Notes: generated from the letters alone by a model not told the origin. A stretch of DNA of 64,000 bases from Streptomyces bathyalis (GCF_015910445.1 NZ_CP048882.1:186001-250000), one strand, 5' to 3'. Shown: positions 35,728-45,013, counted from the stretch's first letter. Numbers and translations are program-made.

Positions 35728-36833
35728 GTCGCCGCCTCCAGCAGGTGGCCGGCTACTACCTCCGCGGCCCGGTCCGCGTCTGTGGCTGTGTTGTTGAGGT
35801 GGAAGGCCAGGCGCAGTCGGCCGGCGCGGACGCTGCCCACGACGGCTGCCCGCTCCAACTCACCGAGTGTGTCCGGCTCGACGGCCGCGCTGACGATCGC
35901 GGAGTCGCCGGGAGGCAGCCCCACGGCTGCCCGGAAACGGTTCGCCAAGCTGAGTGCGTGCTCGTGCAGTACAGCAGTACCGACCCCAGCGAGCAGGTGC
36001 AGTGCCGGCGCTTGTGCGACCCAGGAGTGCCAGGCCGGAGACAGGTCGAAGCGGCGTGCGTCTTCCGCCAATCGCAGTGGACCGCCGTAGAGGCTGTCCC
36101 AGCGCTCCTCGCCGGCGTACCAGCCGGCGGCATGCGGGACGAGCTCGTCGGTGAACTCGGACCGCACCGTGAAGAAGCAGGTGCCCCGCGGAGCCAGCAG
36201 CCACTTGTATCCACTGCACGTGGTGTAGGCGAACCGGTCCGCATCCACGGGAAGCCAGCCGGTCGCCTGCGTCGTGTCCAGCAGAATCCGGGTGCCCGTC
36301 CCCTCGCACACAGCGGTCAGTGCGTCGAGGCCGGCCAGGCGCCCGTCCGCGGACTGCACGGCTGAGACGGCAACCAGCGCGGTGCGGGGTGTCACTGCTT
36401 CGGCCAGCCGCTCCAGGGGGACCTCCCGTAGCTGGATACCGCGGCGGGCCTGAGCATGGAACGGGAAGACGAGGCTGGTGAACTCCCCTGCCGCGGTGAG
36501 GACTTCGCTCCCTTCGGGCAGGGACGCCGCGACCAGCCCGGCGAATGCGCTGACCTGGCTGCCCACCGCCACACGGTCCGTGTCCACTCCAACCAGACCG
36601 GCGTATGCCGTTCGGGACGATTCGAGCGGCGCATCGTATGCCGGCGGGGTCGCAGCCCCCTTGCGCCACTCCGTCAGCGCCCGCCGCAGAGCGTCCAGGG
36701 AGCGCCGCGGGGGCAGTCCCAGAGAAGCGGTATTGAGGTAGGTGACATCCGGATCGAATTCCGCCTGTGCGACGGCCAGCCGGGACCACCCTGCTGGGCC
36801 TTCCGCGTCCCGGGCGGTTGCGTGCTTCTGCAT
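35724..36833 (-). CDS. Class V aminotransferase-fold PLP enzyme
   Basis: ATG 36833 gives 369 aa; ATG 36917 would extend across the LysR operator and is less likely. Visible features include YLNTASLGLPP near the start, a GSQVSAFAGL cofactor region, RILLDTTQATGWLPVD with the cofactor-binding Asp and Gln, and CSGYKWLLAPRG with the Schiff-base lysine. Relatives include isopenicillin-N-epimerase-like enzymes and cysteine-desulfurase-like proteins; the exact reaction cannot be told. It is cotranscribed with the LysE exporter. Confidence 0.8.
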   Translation of the reverse strand: MQKHATARDAEGPAGWSRLAVAQAEFDPDVTYLNTASLGLPPRRSLDALRRALTEWRKGAATPPAYDAPLESSRTAYAGLVGVDTDRVAVGSQVSAFAGLVAASLPEGSEVLTAAGEFTSLVFPFHAQARRGIQLREVPLERLAEAVTPRTALVAVSAVQSADGRLAGLDALTAVCEGTGTRILLDTTQATGWLPVDADRFAYTTCSGYKWLLAPRGTCFFTVRSEFTDELVPHAAGWYAGEERWDSLYGGPLRLAEDARRFDLSPAWHSWVAQAPALHLLAGVGTAVLHEHALSLANRFRAAVGLPPGDSAIVSAAVEPDTLGELERAAVVGSVRAGRLRLAFHLNNTATDADRAAEVVAGHLLEAAT

Positions 36834-36889
36834 GGCTTCAGCGTGTGCCCCCGGCCGCCTGTGCGGAAGTGCGACCTCGTGACGAGCAG

Positions 36890-36908
36890 ACCCAAGCTGT
36901 GCTTGGGT
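36890..36908. promoter_or_regulatory. LysR-type operator palindrome
   Basis: Arms ACCCAAGC and GCTTGGGT flank TGT, a perfect 19-bp site that contains a T-N11-A spacing. It lies just upstream of the LysR start (36916) and ~57 bases before the aminotransferase start. Confidence 0.65.
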
Positions 36909-36915
36909 GTCAGCC

Positions 36916-37851
36916 ATGGACGACGACCGGATACCGCAGAACAGCATGGGCGAGCTCCTCGACCCGCGCCGGATGCTGGTATTCGCCGAAGTGGCACGCA
37001 CCGGCTCCCTGGCCGCCGCCGCGCACTTGCTGGGCTGGACACAACCGGCCGTCGCCCAGCACGTCAGACGACTCGAACGCGAAGCTGGCTGCCCGCTTGT
37101 CGTCCGCAACTCCCGGGGCGTCACGCTCACCGAGGCAGGGCAGTCCCTCGCGACGCACGCCGAGGCGCTGGTGGTCCGGCTGCGCGCTGCCCGGGCGGAC
37201 CTGGACGCATTGAACGATCTGCGCGCCGGGCGCGTACGTCTCGCGGCCTTCCCCTCCGCCTGTGCCACCGTCGTTCCGGCCGCCCTCGCCCTGCTGCACG
37301 AACGCACACCCGGCCTGGACGTCCGCCTCACCGAGGCCGCTCCGTCCGAAGCCCGGCGGCTGCTGGCAGCCGGGGACATCGACCTCGCGGTCACCTTCGA
37401 CTACGACAACGTGCCCGTCAACGCATCGGATGAGAGGGCGATTCCGCTCTTCGACGATCCGATACGACTCGTGGTGCCCATCGGGCACCCCCTCGCGGAG
37501 CACCCAGAAGCAGACCTCGCCGACGCCCGCGACCAGCGCTGGATCGCCGGCTGCCCGAGCTGCCTCGCGCACCTGAGGACCGCGGCCGCCGGATGCGGCT
37601 TCCTGCCGGACGTCCGTCACAGCACCGACGACTACGTCGTGACCCAGACCCTCGTCTCCACCGGACTCGGCGTCGCCCTGCTGCCCGCTCTCGCGCTCGA
37701 AGCCGCCCGTGACCCCGCGGTCACGGCGATCGGGATCCGCGCGCACAGCCCGCGACGAATCGCACTCATCGGTTCAGCCGACGTTCCCCAGAGCCGTGCC
37801 ACCACCGCGGTCTCGAGCGCGATCCGCACAGTCACCGAGCACCGGCTCTGA
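36916..37851 (+). CDS. LysR-family transcriptional regulator
   Basis: ATG 36916 is given; ATG 36946 is an alternative. The N-terminal HTH (residues ~20-75) reads VARTGSLAAAAHLLGWTQPAVAQHVRRLE. The effector-binding domain follows to residue 300. It is divergent from the aminotransferase-LysE operon and shares a palindromic operator with it, the standard LysR arrangement. It probably activates that operon in response to an amino-acid-like inducer and represses itself. Confidence 0.85.
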   Translation: MDDDRIPQNSMGELLDPRRMLVFAEVARTGSLAAAAHLLGWTQPAVAQHVRRLEREAGCPLVVRNSRGVTLTEAGQSLATHAEALVVRLRAARADLDALNDLRAGRVRLAAFPSACATVVPAALALLHERTPGLDVRLTEAAPSEARRLLAAGDIDLAVTFDYDNVPVNASDERAIPLFDDPIRLVVPIGHPLAEHPEADLADARDQRWIAGCPSCLAHLRTAAAGCGFLPDVRHSTDDYVVTQTLVSTGLGVALLPALALEAARDPAVTAIGIRAHSPRRIALIGSADVPQSRATTAVSSAIRTVTEHRL

Positions 37852-37904
37852 CACTTCTCCAGCAGTGACTGGATCTTCAAGACGCATTCGAGAGCCGGTC
37901 GGCC

Positions 37905-38287
37905 ACGGATGCGAATCCCGCCAGACAGGGGCAGTTGGTGGCGATGCTGGCGGGTGACGTAGCCGCCGTGGAGATCGTGCGGCCCCTGGTCGCGTGGTCC
38001 AGCGGATCTTCACCACCGCCGGGCACGCCCTAGGCGGCGCCGTCGCCAACGTGGCCGAAATCATCAACCCACAACGGGTCATCCTGGGTGGCGAGGGGAC
38101 CCGGCTCGGCCCACCGCTACTCGACCCGTTCCGTGAAGCGCTCCAACGCGTCCTGGTCCGGCCCGTCGACCAGGCGATCGATCTCCGCATCGTCCACACC
38201 CATGACGACACCTGGGCGCACGGTGCTGCGTGCCAGTTCCTCACCGACCTCTTCAGAGGGCCGACCGCCCACCCGGGGGGTCTCTAA
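37905..38287 (+). pseudogene. ROK-family sugar kinase/regulator remnant
   Basis: Only the C-terminal part is left. A segment before the frame break reads QLVAMLAGDVAAVEIVRPL. After a shift near 37990 the translation continues TTAGHALGGAVANVAEIINPQRVILGGE, the ROK signature ahead of the last helices. The N-terminal HTH or kinase half and the zinc-binding motif are missing. It is adjacent to an IS256 remnant, which may have caused the loss. Confidence 0.6.
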
Positions 38288-38332
38288 GAAGAACGGTGTA
38301 ACCCCTGATCAAGGAAGATGCACCGATGACGA

Positions 38333-38570
38333 GTGAGGGCGAGACCGGGGCTCGGTGCTGCCGAGGCGCCTGAGCCGCGGCAGGCCGCAGACCAGCAGCT
38401 GATCGAGGAAATGGACGCCGGGCCCGGGCGGAAGGACTGCAACTGGCTGGCGAGGGCGGTTGTTGGAGGCGTTGACCAAGCGGCGCTGGAGTCGGCTCTA
38501 GAGGGCGAGGTCATCGATCATCTCGGCTACGACCGGAACGACCCGCCGGGAAAGAACGGGCAAGTGCCGT
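38333..38570 (+). mobile_element. IS256-family transposase fragment
   Basis: The translation contains AADQQLIEEM, later LESALEGEVIDHLGYDRNDPPGKNG, the N-terminal signature of IS256 transposases (ALE.E...HLGY-K/R-x-D). No catalytic DDE part follows, so it is a remnant of ~80 codons. Confidence 0.7.
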
Positions 38571-38578
38571 CCGGAATT

Positions 38579-38614
38579 CGTTGTGGCTGCTTCCCGCAGG
38601 AAGCAGCCACAACG
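38579..38614. terminator. Perfect 16-bp hairpin downstream of the tRNA-Tyr scar
   Basis: Arms CGTTGTGGCTGCTTCC and GGAAGCAGCCACAACG enclose a four-base loop. In minus-strand sense it lies ~95 bases after the tRNA 3' end, the position of a tRNA terminator. Confidence 0.7.
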
Positions 38615-38707
38615 CCAATGTCAGTCGCCCCGTTGTCAGTTCCTCGGCCCAAACATACGAAACGTCACCTGGCCATTCTTGCTGGTCAGGGGCTGTTTCT
38701 GCTTCGC

Positions 38708-38758
38708 GTGGCGGCGCTAGGATTCGAACCCAGGAAGGCTGAGCCGGCAGATCTACAG
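38708..38758 (-). other. tRNA-Tyr 3' half, probable attachment-site scar
   Basis: Read on the minus strand the segment runs CTGTAGATC (anticodon GTA), a long variable arm (GCCGGCTCAGCCTTC), the T-arm CTGGG-TTCGAAT-CCTAG and the acceptor end CGCCGCCAC. This is the layout of Streptomyces tRNA-Tyr from the anticodon onward. The 5' half is not recognisable. SLP1-type elements are known to integrate in tRNA-Tyr. The orientation puts the former element on the right (above 38758). Confidence 0.65.
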
Positions 38759-38912
38759 ACGGTCCATGGCCTGAGTCACTCATTGAGAATCCCGCCCAAG
38801 GCCGCTACACCGACCTGGCGCGAGTGGGGCCGACTCGGCTGTCGGCCCTCTCAAAGGCCCGCGGTTGCCCATAAGTTGCTACGGCGTTTCAGTTGTTGCC
38901 GCCACTAGCAGA

Positions 38913-39215
38913 TCACAGAGCGGCGGCGGCAGCCGCTTCTCCGCCTTCTGCGGGGCCGGAGGTCTGGTCGTTGCCGATGATGCCGACGCCGCAGTTATTC
39001 TGCAGGTTGCGGGAGTCGGCGTTACCGCCGCCGCCGGTCAGCGCGGGGAGGGCCCCCAGGCTGGTGTCGCCTTCGGTGTCACCGTTCGACTGGGTGCAGG
39101 TGATGTTCGGGAGCTGCGGCGGCTCCCACGCGCCGGCGGACGCAACACCGGCACCGACCATGCCGACCCCACCGAGAACGGTCGCGACTACGGCAGCTTC
39201 GCGAATCATGCGCAT
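38913..39215 (-). CDS. Small secreted protein, 100 aa
   Basis: ATG 39215 has GGAG six bases upstream. The first ~28 residues are a signal peptide (REAAVVATVLGGVGMVGAGVASA). The mature part is short and Gly/Asn-rich, with PNITCTQSNGD and LQNNCGVGIIG containing one Cys each, which may form a disulphide. The end is poly-Ala. It has the general look of small secreted proteins common in Streptomyces, but I do not recognise it as a chaplin or rodlin. Confidence 0.6.
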   Translation of the reverse strand: MRMIREAAVVATVLGGVGMVGAGVASAGAWEPPQLPNITCTQSNGDTEGDTSLGALPALTGGGGNADSRNLQNNCGVGIIGNDQTSGPAEGGEAAAAAAL

Positions 39216-40412
39216 GACTTCTCCACTTCAAGGTGCACTGAACACGATCCGTAGGACCGCGAAAGGAACAGCAGTAGCTATTCATGAAAGAAGCGTCACT
39301 TCAGCCCAACACGCCGCCATTACCTGACTGGCCGTCAGAACGTCTCCAGCGAACTTCGCGTGGCACAGGGGCTCACGCACTGGCCGATCTGACAAAGATG
39401 TAGTCAGGGCGCCCATGCCCGTTCGGCGTCGACCGGTGCGTCATGATCCGCGCTCCACCGATCTAGCGTGTCGATGAACCCAGCAGGTGGCAGCAGCGGT
39501 CTATGCTCAACTGCGCTATTGCGTGGGTGGCTCGCGGTGGGCTCTCGATTCGGCGCCTGGGTCGAATCGGGGGCTATCCGGCCCTGAATGTTCGACACCG
39601 AGAAAGCGCACCTCCGGCCGGTGAGCGTTCACCGTGCGCCTTCCGGATCCAGGCGGGTGGATGCCGACGAGCTAGACGCGGTCTCTGCCATCATCGGCTC
39701 ATGGAGTACTTCACCCTTAAGGCGAAGTTACTAGACGGCCACGATCCGGCTGTCGTTCAGGCCGCTCTCCGCAAGGCGTGGAACGCATGTGCCGAAGTCC
39801 GTGCTCCAAGTGCGGCGTCCCTGCATGGCAGTACTGTCGAGATCGCATCGCGGGGGCGTGGCATGTGACTCGCTTTCACCGGGTCCGGCAAGAGGCGATG
39901 CCGGCGTCCGGGAAACCCTCGCCCCTGTAGGCATTCGCGAGTTGAGCTGGGCGAAGGCTGTCGGCTGGTTCGAATGGACGTGCCAGCGCATCTCTTCGAT
40001 CTGAGATGGGACAGCGGGACTGCTCACCGGCGACGTTGCTTGGAGCGGTGCTCTGTGCCCCATGCCAGGGCGGCGGGTGAGCGTTAAGCACACCTCCGGC
40101 GGCCGCCGCGCGTGTCAGAGTCCCAGTCGCCCCCAAACCCCTATGATCGAGTCGCCCGTTCTCGCGGAATCGGGTCTGAGTGATCCGTCCGGCAAGAGGG
40201 CTGCACCTTGAGTCCGTGAGCTGACGGTGGTTCACGACGTAGGCCCCCGACTCGGCCACCCGACCGAGTCGGGGGCCTATGTGGTCTTGAGGCCCTTCAG
40301 TGCAGCCTCGCAAGCGCGGTCCACGACGCCTTCCTGCGCCTGGCCCGGGGCTTGACTTCCCGATTGAGACTCCAGCTCGAAGCCACTGCCTGGACTCACG
40401 CGTGGCTGGCAA
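39216..40412. other. Long intergenic stretch with one weak ORF
   Basis: The only protein-like frame is 39701-39868 (+), 55 aa, starting MEYFTLKAKLLDGHDPAVV, without a ribosome-binding site. A terminator-like hairpin lies at 40240-40279. The rest shows no gene. Confidence 0.3.
40240..40279. terminator. Perfect 16-bp hairpin
   Basis: Arms TAGGCCCCCGACTCGG and CCGAGTCGGGGGCCTA enclose eight bases. It lies ahead of the minus-strand stop at 40413 and may terminate that gene or a lost neighbour. Confidence 0.65.
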
Positions 40413-40766
40413 TCAGGGCGATGCCCACAGGGAGAGCAAGCCGGCTGCTGTTCCGGACACGATCCCAAGGCTTGTCAGTACGACGGGCCTGGTGAACCGA
40501 GGGATCGTCAGATCAAGTACTGCTAGCCCAATCCGCTCTTTGGCGAAGAGAACGTCGTATCCGGTGTTCTCAGACGGAAGCTCCTCCCGTATTAGGCGCT
40601 CCTTCTCTTCACTTGGGAGTGCTGGATCCGATTTGATCTCTTCCTCGCGCTCTCTCATGGCAGGCAGCGCAGAGTGCCGTTCGGAAAAGCTGTTGCGGAG
40701 GGACGCCAGCGCAGCGATAGGCAGTGCACCAGCCAGGAGCATCAGGGCCGTGACCGTCCATTTCAT
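40413..40766 (-). CDS. 117-aa membrane-anchored protein, unknown function
   Basis: ATG 40766 is the most likely start; the upstream extension of the frame is low-complexity. A first hydrophobic segment (VTALMLLAGALPIAALASL) could be a signal anchor. A charged helix follows (MREREEEIKSDPALPSEEKERLIREEL), and a C-terminal membrane helix (VVLTSLGIVSGTAAGLLSLW) ends the protein. Both ends in the membrane with an acidic helix between suggests a two-span protein. No family is recognised. Confidence 0.55.
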   Translation of the reverse strand: MKWTVTALMLLAGALPIAALASLRNSFSERHSALPAMREREEEIKSDPALPSEEKERLIREELPSENTGYDVLFAKERIGLAVLDLTIPRFTRPVVLTSLGIVSGTAAGLLSLWASP

Positions 40767-41089
40767 AGGAAGCTGCCCTCCGGGAGCGTTGTAGTACAGC
40801 GGCGAAGTACAGCAGCCATGCCGATCGTTGGCGGCCACAGGCCCCCGTAGTCGGCACATCACTTTCCCAGGTACCCGCACGGACTGCCACGGCTTGCACA
40901 CTCTCGGTGATCGACCTAGCTTCACCATGACCGTCAGCTTGCCCACTGTTCGTTCGGCTTGCGCAACCAATGGAGGTCGGTAGCTCGACGGTAGTTCCAC
41001 TATTCCGGCTGCCGGGCAATGTACTGCCTGGCCAGCCTCACCGTTGCCCGGCCGGAATGCGGTCGGTACCGAGAGCCAAGGAGAAGGCC

Positions 41090-42298
41090 ATGAAGAAGGC
41101 AATTCTTGTCGCGGCCTGTGTGGTGGCGGCTACGGCGTTCCCGGCAGTGCCCAGTCAGGCGGTTGAGGCCGTACTCGTGGTGGACGACAACGGAGCGCAA
41201 TGCCCGAGCGCCCCTTTCACGACGATCCAGGCAGCGATCACCGCAGCTTCTCCGGGAGATGAGATCAGAGTCTGCGCTGGAACGTACAACGAGGTCGTGA
41301 CCGTGAATAAGGCGAATTTGCGGCTGGTCGGACCGGCCGTCGCCCCCACAGGGACAGCGTGCCGCACTGCCGGGGCTCCGGATCCGACGAGACAGGCGAT
41401 CATTCAGTCGACGGGCGGTTCAGGCAGTGTCCGCCTGCTCGAAGACGGCATCAGATTCTCCCGGTTCGCCGTCCGGAACAATACCGCCAGCTATGGCATC
41501 GCCACCAGCGCCGCACATTCCGGCTATCAGGTCCGGCAGAACCGGATCGAGAACAACGTGTTCGGGGCGTACTTCAGCTCCAGCGGCACAAGCCTTTCCG
41601 AGGCGGAACAGAACTGCATCCGAAACAACAACGAAACCGGATCCGCGAGTGGTAACGGAATCTACACGGACGTGGGACTGAAGAATGCGAATATCGAGAC
41701 AAACACCTTCTCCGGAAACGAGAACTCTGGCGTCCTCCTGGACGCACCGGCGCCCGGAGCCGTTGACAAGGTCAACGTAAACAGGAACACATCCTTGGAA
41801 GACAGAGCATTTGCCTTCATCTTCAAATCCACCAACGTCGACGTGACGAGTAACGTCATCCAGGACAATTTTGACGCCCCAGGGATCTTCTTCGGCGACA
41901 ACAACACGAATATGAAGATCACCTCCAACCGCATCGACAGGGGCTTCCTAGGAGTCCGCGGCAACGCCTTCGGCCTTTCACCCAGCACCAACGTCACCAT
42001 CACCGGCAACGTCATCAGAAATTCCGAATCGAGCACCGTGGGCCACGGCATCAGCGTGGCACCGAACTCCCTCACGAACTCCCGCATCTCTGGCAACGTC
42101 ACCGACCGTAACGCGGGTGACGGCATCCACATCGACGCAGGCGGCAATGGGAGCAACACCTTCCGGTCTAACGTCGCCCGTCGCAACGCCATGCTCGACT
42201 GCCGTGACAGCACCACCGGCACCGGCACGGATGGCACAGCCAACACTTGGGTCGGCAACGTCGGCCCTAATGCCGCCCCGCCCGGGATCTGCGTCTAG
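41090..42298 (+). CDS. Secreted right-handed beta-helix protein
   Basis: ATG 41090 is preceded by AAGGAG at seven bases. Residues 1-~25 are a signal peptide (KKAILVAACVVAATAFPAVPSQA). The next ~50 residues match the start of NosD/pectate-lyase-type beta-helix proteins (FTTIQAAITAASPGDEIRVCAGTYNE). The rest is a series of ~22-residue coils rich in Asn (NNTASYGI, NRIENNVFGAYF, NTFSGNENSGVLL, NVIQDNF, NRIDRGFLGV, NVIRNSESS). The fold is common in polysaccharide lyases and surface proteins, but catalytic residues cannot be assigned. It is an extracellular protein of unknown target. Confidence 0.8.
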   Translation: MKKAILVAACVVAATAFPAVPSQAVEAVLVVDDNGAQCPSAPFTTIQAAITAASPGDEIRVCAGTYNEVVTVNKANLRLVGPAVAPTGTACRTAGAPDPTRQAIIQSTGGSGSVRLLEDGIRFSRFAVRNNTASYGIATSAAHSGYQVRQNRIENNVFGAYFSSSGTSLSEAEQNCIRNNNETGSASGNGIYTDVGLKNANIETNTFSGNENSGVLLDAPAPGAVDKVNVNRNTSLEDRAFAFIFKSTNVDVTSNVIQDNFDAPGIFFGDNNTNMKITSNRIDRGFLGVRGNAFGLSPSTNVTITGNVIRNSESSTVGHGISVAPNSLTNSRISGNVTDRNAGDGIHIDAGGNGSNTFRSNVARRNAMLDCRDSTTGTGTDGTANTWVGNVGPNAAPPGICV

Positions 42299-42614
42299 AG
42301 CCGGGCGTCCCGCATGAGTTGTCCGGGGGCTCAGGTTCAACCCACCACCGGTGAGGGCTGAGTGTCTGACTGCGTCACAACAGCTGCGTACTGAACCGGA
42401 CACCCACGGACGCACAGGAACGGTTCGCCCAGGACAACATGGAAGAACCGACACATCGGCCAGCCCGCCCAATTGCTTCGGGACGAAGAGTTCCGGCCGG
42501 GAATCAGTCCTCGGTCGAATCCGACAGCGGCGGTCCTGTTCTGAGCTCCACGCGGGGGCGTAGAGCAACTCCTCGGCCAGAATGCGGTTGTAGCACTCGA
42601 TGCTCCTATGTTTG
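42299..42614. other. Intergenic stretch, no gene recognised
   Basis: Short frames only. It joins the beta-helix gene to the IS110 remnant. I see no further structure. Confidence 0.35.
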
Positions 42615-43078
42615 TCAAGCTGCGGTGGGATGGGCTGCTGGTGGTGAGGCTGGGTGCGGGAGGTGGGCGTAGATCTCGCGGGCGATGTAGCGCTTGAGGC
42701 AGCGGATGATTTCGCGTTTGCTCAGTCCTTTGGCGGTGCGGCGTTCGAAGTAGTCGCGGGTGGGTTGGTGGTGGCGCATGCGGACGATGGTGACGATGTA
42801 GAGCGCGCTGTTGGCTGCTCGGTCCCCTCCGCGGCTGAGTCGGTGGCGGCCGGAGGTGCGGCCGCTGCTGGCCGGTTGGGGGGCGACACCGCAGAGTTTG
42901 GCGAAGGCTGCTTCGGTGCGGATCCGCTCGGGGTTGTCACCCGCGGTGACGAGTACTGGCCGGCGAGTTCGATGCCGACGCCGTGCAGCTGGATCAATTC
43001 CGGTGCAGTCGCTCGCACGATGGCATCGATCTGGCTGTTGAGTTGCTTGATGCCCGGCGAAGACCCGGGTTGCTGCCT
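42615..43078 (-). mobile_element. IS110-family transposase, C-terminal remnant with frameshift
   Basis: On the minus strand the frame reads NSQIDAIVRATAPELIQLHGVG, then after a one-base shift near 42965 VTAGDNPERIRTEAAFAKLCGVAP, then SRGGDRAANSALYIVTIVRM and SKREIIRCLKRYIAREIY, and stops at 42615. This is the C-terminal transposase_20-type domain of IS110. The N-terminal DEDD catalytic part is absent, so the element is dead. It ends just upstream of a MerR-type promoter and may have removed the regulator gene. Confidence 0.7.
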
Positions 43079-43116
43079 GTGAGATCCCCTGACAACCGTC
43101 AGGCCAGCAAGAGGAG

Positions 43117-43147
43117 TTGACCTCAACTTAAGTTGAGGTTCTAGGTT
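43117..43147 (+). promoter_or_regulatory. MerR-family-type promoter with 19-bp spacer and palindromic operator
   Basis: TTGACC (-35, 43117-43122) and TAGGTT (-10, 43142-43147) are separated by 19 bases. Between them lies a perfect palindrome centred on ACCTCAACTTAAGTTGAGGT. Long spacer plus palindrome is the hallmark of MerR-family activation; the sequence resembles the SoxR site. Transcription would begin at or next to ATG 43154, giving a leaderless mRNA. Confidence 0.75.
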
Positions 43148-43153
43148 TTCCCC

Positions 43154-43576
43154 ATGGACACCACGAGCTCTACTCTTCCCGCCGACGACGCCGACGAGCA
43201 GAGGATTCGCGAGTTGGTCGCGCGGTCCCAGGTGGCGCAGACCGACCCGGACGTGCTGCCTGCCCTGCACACCGCAGACTTGGTGATCGTCAACTTGGCT
43301 GGGCGACGCCTCTTCGGGCGTGAGGCTTTTGCTTCGGCCATGGCAGAAGCGCTCTCTTCCCCGCTCAAGGACGTCCGGACTTCGCTGGCGGTCGACGACA
43401 TCCGGTTCACCACCCCAGACGTCGCCATCGTCAGCCTCACCAAGACCGTCCACGACGAACGGTTCGAGGCGGAGGATTCGTCCAGGCTGCCCTCGGCCGG
43501 TGCCATGACCTACGTCTTGACCCGCCAGAGCGACGACTGGCGCATCGCCCTGGCCCAGACGACACCGGTCCGCTGA
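43154..43576 (+). CDS. SnoaL-like/DUF4440 protein of the SgcJ/EcaC type
   Basis: ATG 43154 begins seven bases after the -10 box, so the mRNA is probably leaderless. The 140-aa protein has the NTF2-like layout: an N-terminal helix (DADEQRIRELVARSQVA), DLVIVNLAGRRLFGREAF, a middle strand (VRTSLAVDDIRFTTPDVAIVSL) and a final WRIALAQTTPV strand. The family is annotated as SgcJ/EcaC-type oxidoreductase, but its reaction is not established. Its promoter suggests control by a MerR-family sensor absent from the window. Confidence 0.8.
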   Translation: MDTTSSTLPADDADEQRIRELVARSQVAQTDPDVLPALHTADLVIVNLAGRRLFGREAFASAMAEALSSPLKDVRTSLAVDDIRFTTPDVAIVSLTKTVHDERFEAEDSSRLPSAGAMTYVLTRQSDDWRIALAQTTPVR

Positions 43577-43849
43577 GTGGCGGCTGCGCCGACCCAAGCG
43601 CTATTTGCCGCAAATTCCACGTCGATTGAAACCCCAATCCATCAGCGTTCTCAGGCGGGCATGGCCACTTCGCAGGTCGAGAGCGCCTCTTCTGACGGAT
43701 GCGCTGCGACAGCACGTCACCGCTCTTGATCTCCTCCCGCGTTCCCTGGCAGGTCAGTGCCACCTTCTGCCCCTCCCCCGGGCATGCGTTGCTCAGGGTG
43801 CAGTCCACCTTGAACTGTCCAACGACTCAGCAAATCCGAGAGGCGCTGC

Positions 43850-45013
43850 CTAGAGTTCGTGGGTTGCCAGTTGGCCTGTCAGGGTGAGGAGCGACTCGAG
43901 CAGGAAGTAGGTGCCCCAGACGAGTTCGTTCTTGGTGGCCAGCTGGATCCTGTGGTTGTAGCAGGCGTCGCCGAGGATCCCTGCCGGAGGGCCGTCCGCC
44001 GAGGGCGGGCTCAGGTGATGCTCGACCATGGCTGCGACCATGTCGCGGGCGGTCCGTTCATATTCATCTGCCCGGGCGGGGTTGACCGTTCGCATCTTCA
44101 GCAGGGCTGCGGCGGCGATGGCGGTCGCGGAGGTGTCCAGCAAGGGCTCCGGCTCGTGCTGAGGTGCGTCGAAGTCCCAGTAAGCGACCTTTCCTTCCGG
44201 GAGGTGGTCGCACCACCAGTCGCAGACCCGTACGGCGTCCGCGGTGAAGGCGTCGGGTTCGTAGCGGGCCGCCTGTGCGGTCCCGAGCATGGCCCATGCC
44301 TGTGCGCGCGCCCAGGTGCTGTCGTCACGTATGCCCTTGTGTGTGTAGGTCTTGATGAGTGCGCCGGTGTTCGCGTCGAAGCTCGCCGACTGGACGACGG
44401 AGTCGTCCTCGCGTACGAGGAGTTCGAGGTGGCGGGCGACGTGGGAGCGGGCTTTGAGGCGCAGCGATTCGTCGCCGGTGAGGTCGGCCGCCCAATACAG
44501 CAGGGGTGCGCCGCCGGGGACGCCGTCGATGTTCGTCTCGTCCGCGCCGACGCTGTGTGCCTCCTCCGCGGTGGAGCCGAGGGGCAGCAGCCCGGCGGCG
44601 GGGTGAAAGCTCTCGGCGAGTGCGTACGCGCCTTCCAGCGCCGCCTTCTTGGCGTATTCGTCGCCGGTGAGCCGGTACCCGATGGCAGCCCCGTACCAGA
44701 AGAGAAAGCCGCGGAAGATGGTGTCGGAGGCGGCACGTGGGCGGACGCGCTCCGTCCACGTGCGTGCCGTCTCGACCGGACCGTTTCCGGTGGCGGCGGC
44801 CAGCCAAAGCTGTCCGACGAAGAATCCTCCGGTCCAGTCGCCGTTCGGTGACCGTGTCCACTCCCCGGTGGCCATGTCGGCGTAGTGCGGGAAGCCGGGC
44901 TCGGGGAGCGCGGCCGTGTGCTGTCCACGGGCCAGTACGGCTGTGATCGCGCTGTCGAAGTCAAGGGCGGGTTGGCTGGTCAAGGTGGGGCTCCTTCTGG
45001 TGGTGCCGTTCAA
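43850..45013 (-). CDS. Glycoside hydrolase family 88-like unsaturated uronyl hydrolase
   Basis: The frame opens at 45013. The protein has the (alpha/alpha)6-barrel pattern of GH88: GDWTGGFFVGQLWLAA near residue 58, a DETNIDGVPGG loop, RAQAWAMLGTAQAARY, and YWDFDAPQHEPEPLLDTSATAIAAAALL near residue 280. GH88 enzymes remove the terminal unsaturated uronic acid from lyase products. No signal peptide is visible, so it acts inside the cell on imported disaccharides. It is the last gene of the minus-strand run starting with the enoyl-CoA hydratase, downstream of an MHS transporter. Confidence 0.8.
   Translation of the reverse strand: MNGTTRRSPTLTSQPALDFDSAITAVLARGQHTAALPEPGFPHYADMATGEWTRSPNGDWTGGFFVGQLWLAAATGNGPVETARTWTERVRPRAASDTIFRGFLFWYGAAIGYRLTGDEYAKKAALEGAYALAESFHPAAGLLPLGSTAEEAHSVGADETNIDGVPGGAPLLYWAADLTGDESLRLKARSHVARHLELLVREDDSVVQSASFDANTGALIKTYTHKGIRDDSTWARAQAWAMLGTAQAARYEPDAFTADAVRVCDWWCDHLPEGKVAYWDFDAPQHEPEPLLDTSATAIAAAALLKMRTVNPARADEYERTARDMVAAMVEHHLSPPSADGPPAGILGDACYNHRIQLATKNELVWGTYFLLESLLTLTGQLATHEL

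Noticed and set aside
38708..38796. A complete tRNA-Tyr
   Set aside because: The 3' half fits, but the D-arm does not fold and only five of seven acceptor pairs form with the nearest candidate 5' end.
38913..39215. Chaplin or rodlin identity for the small secreted protein
   Set aside because: The chaplin hydrophobic repeat and rodlin sequence pattern are not present.
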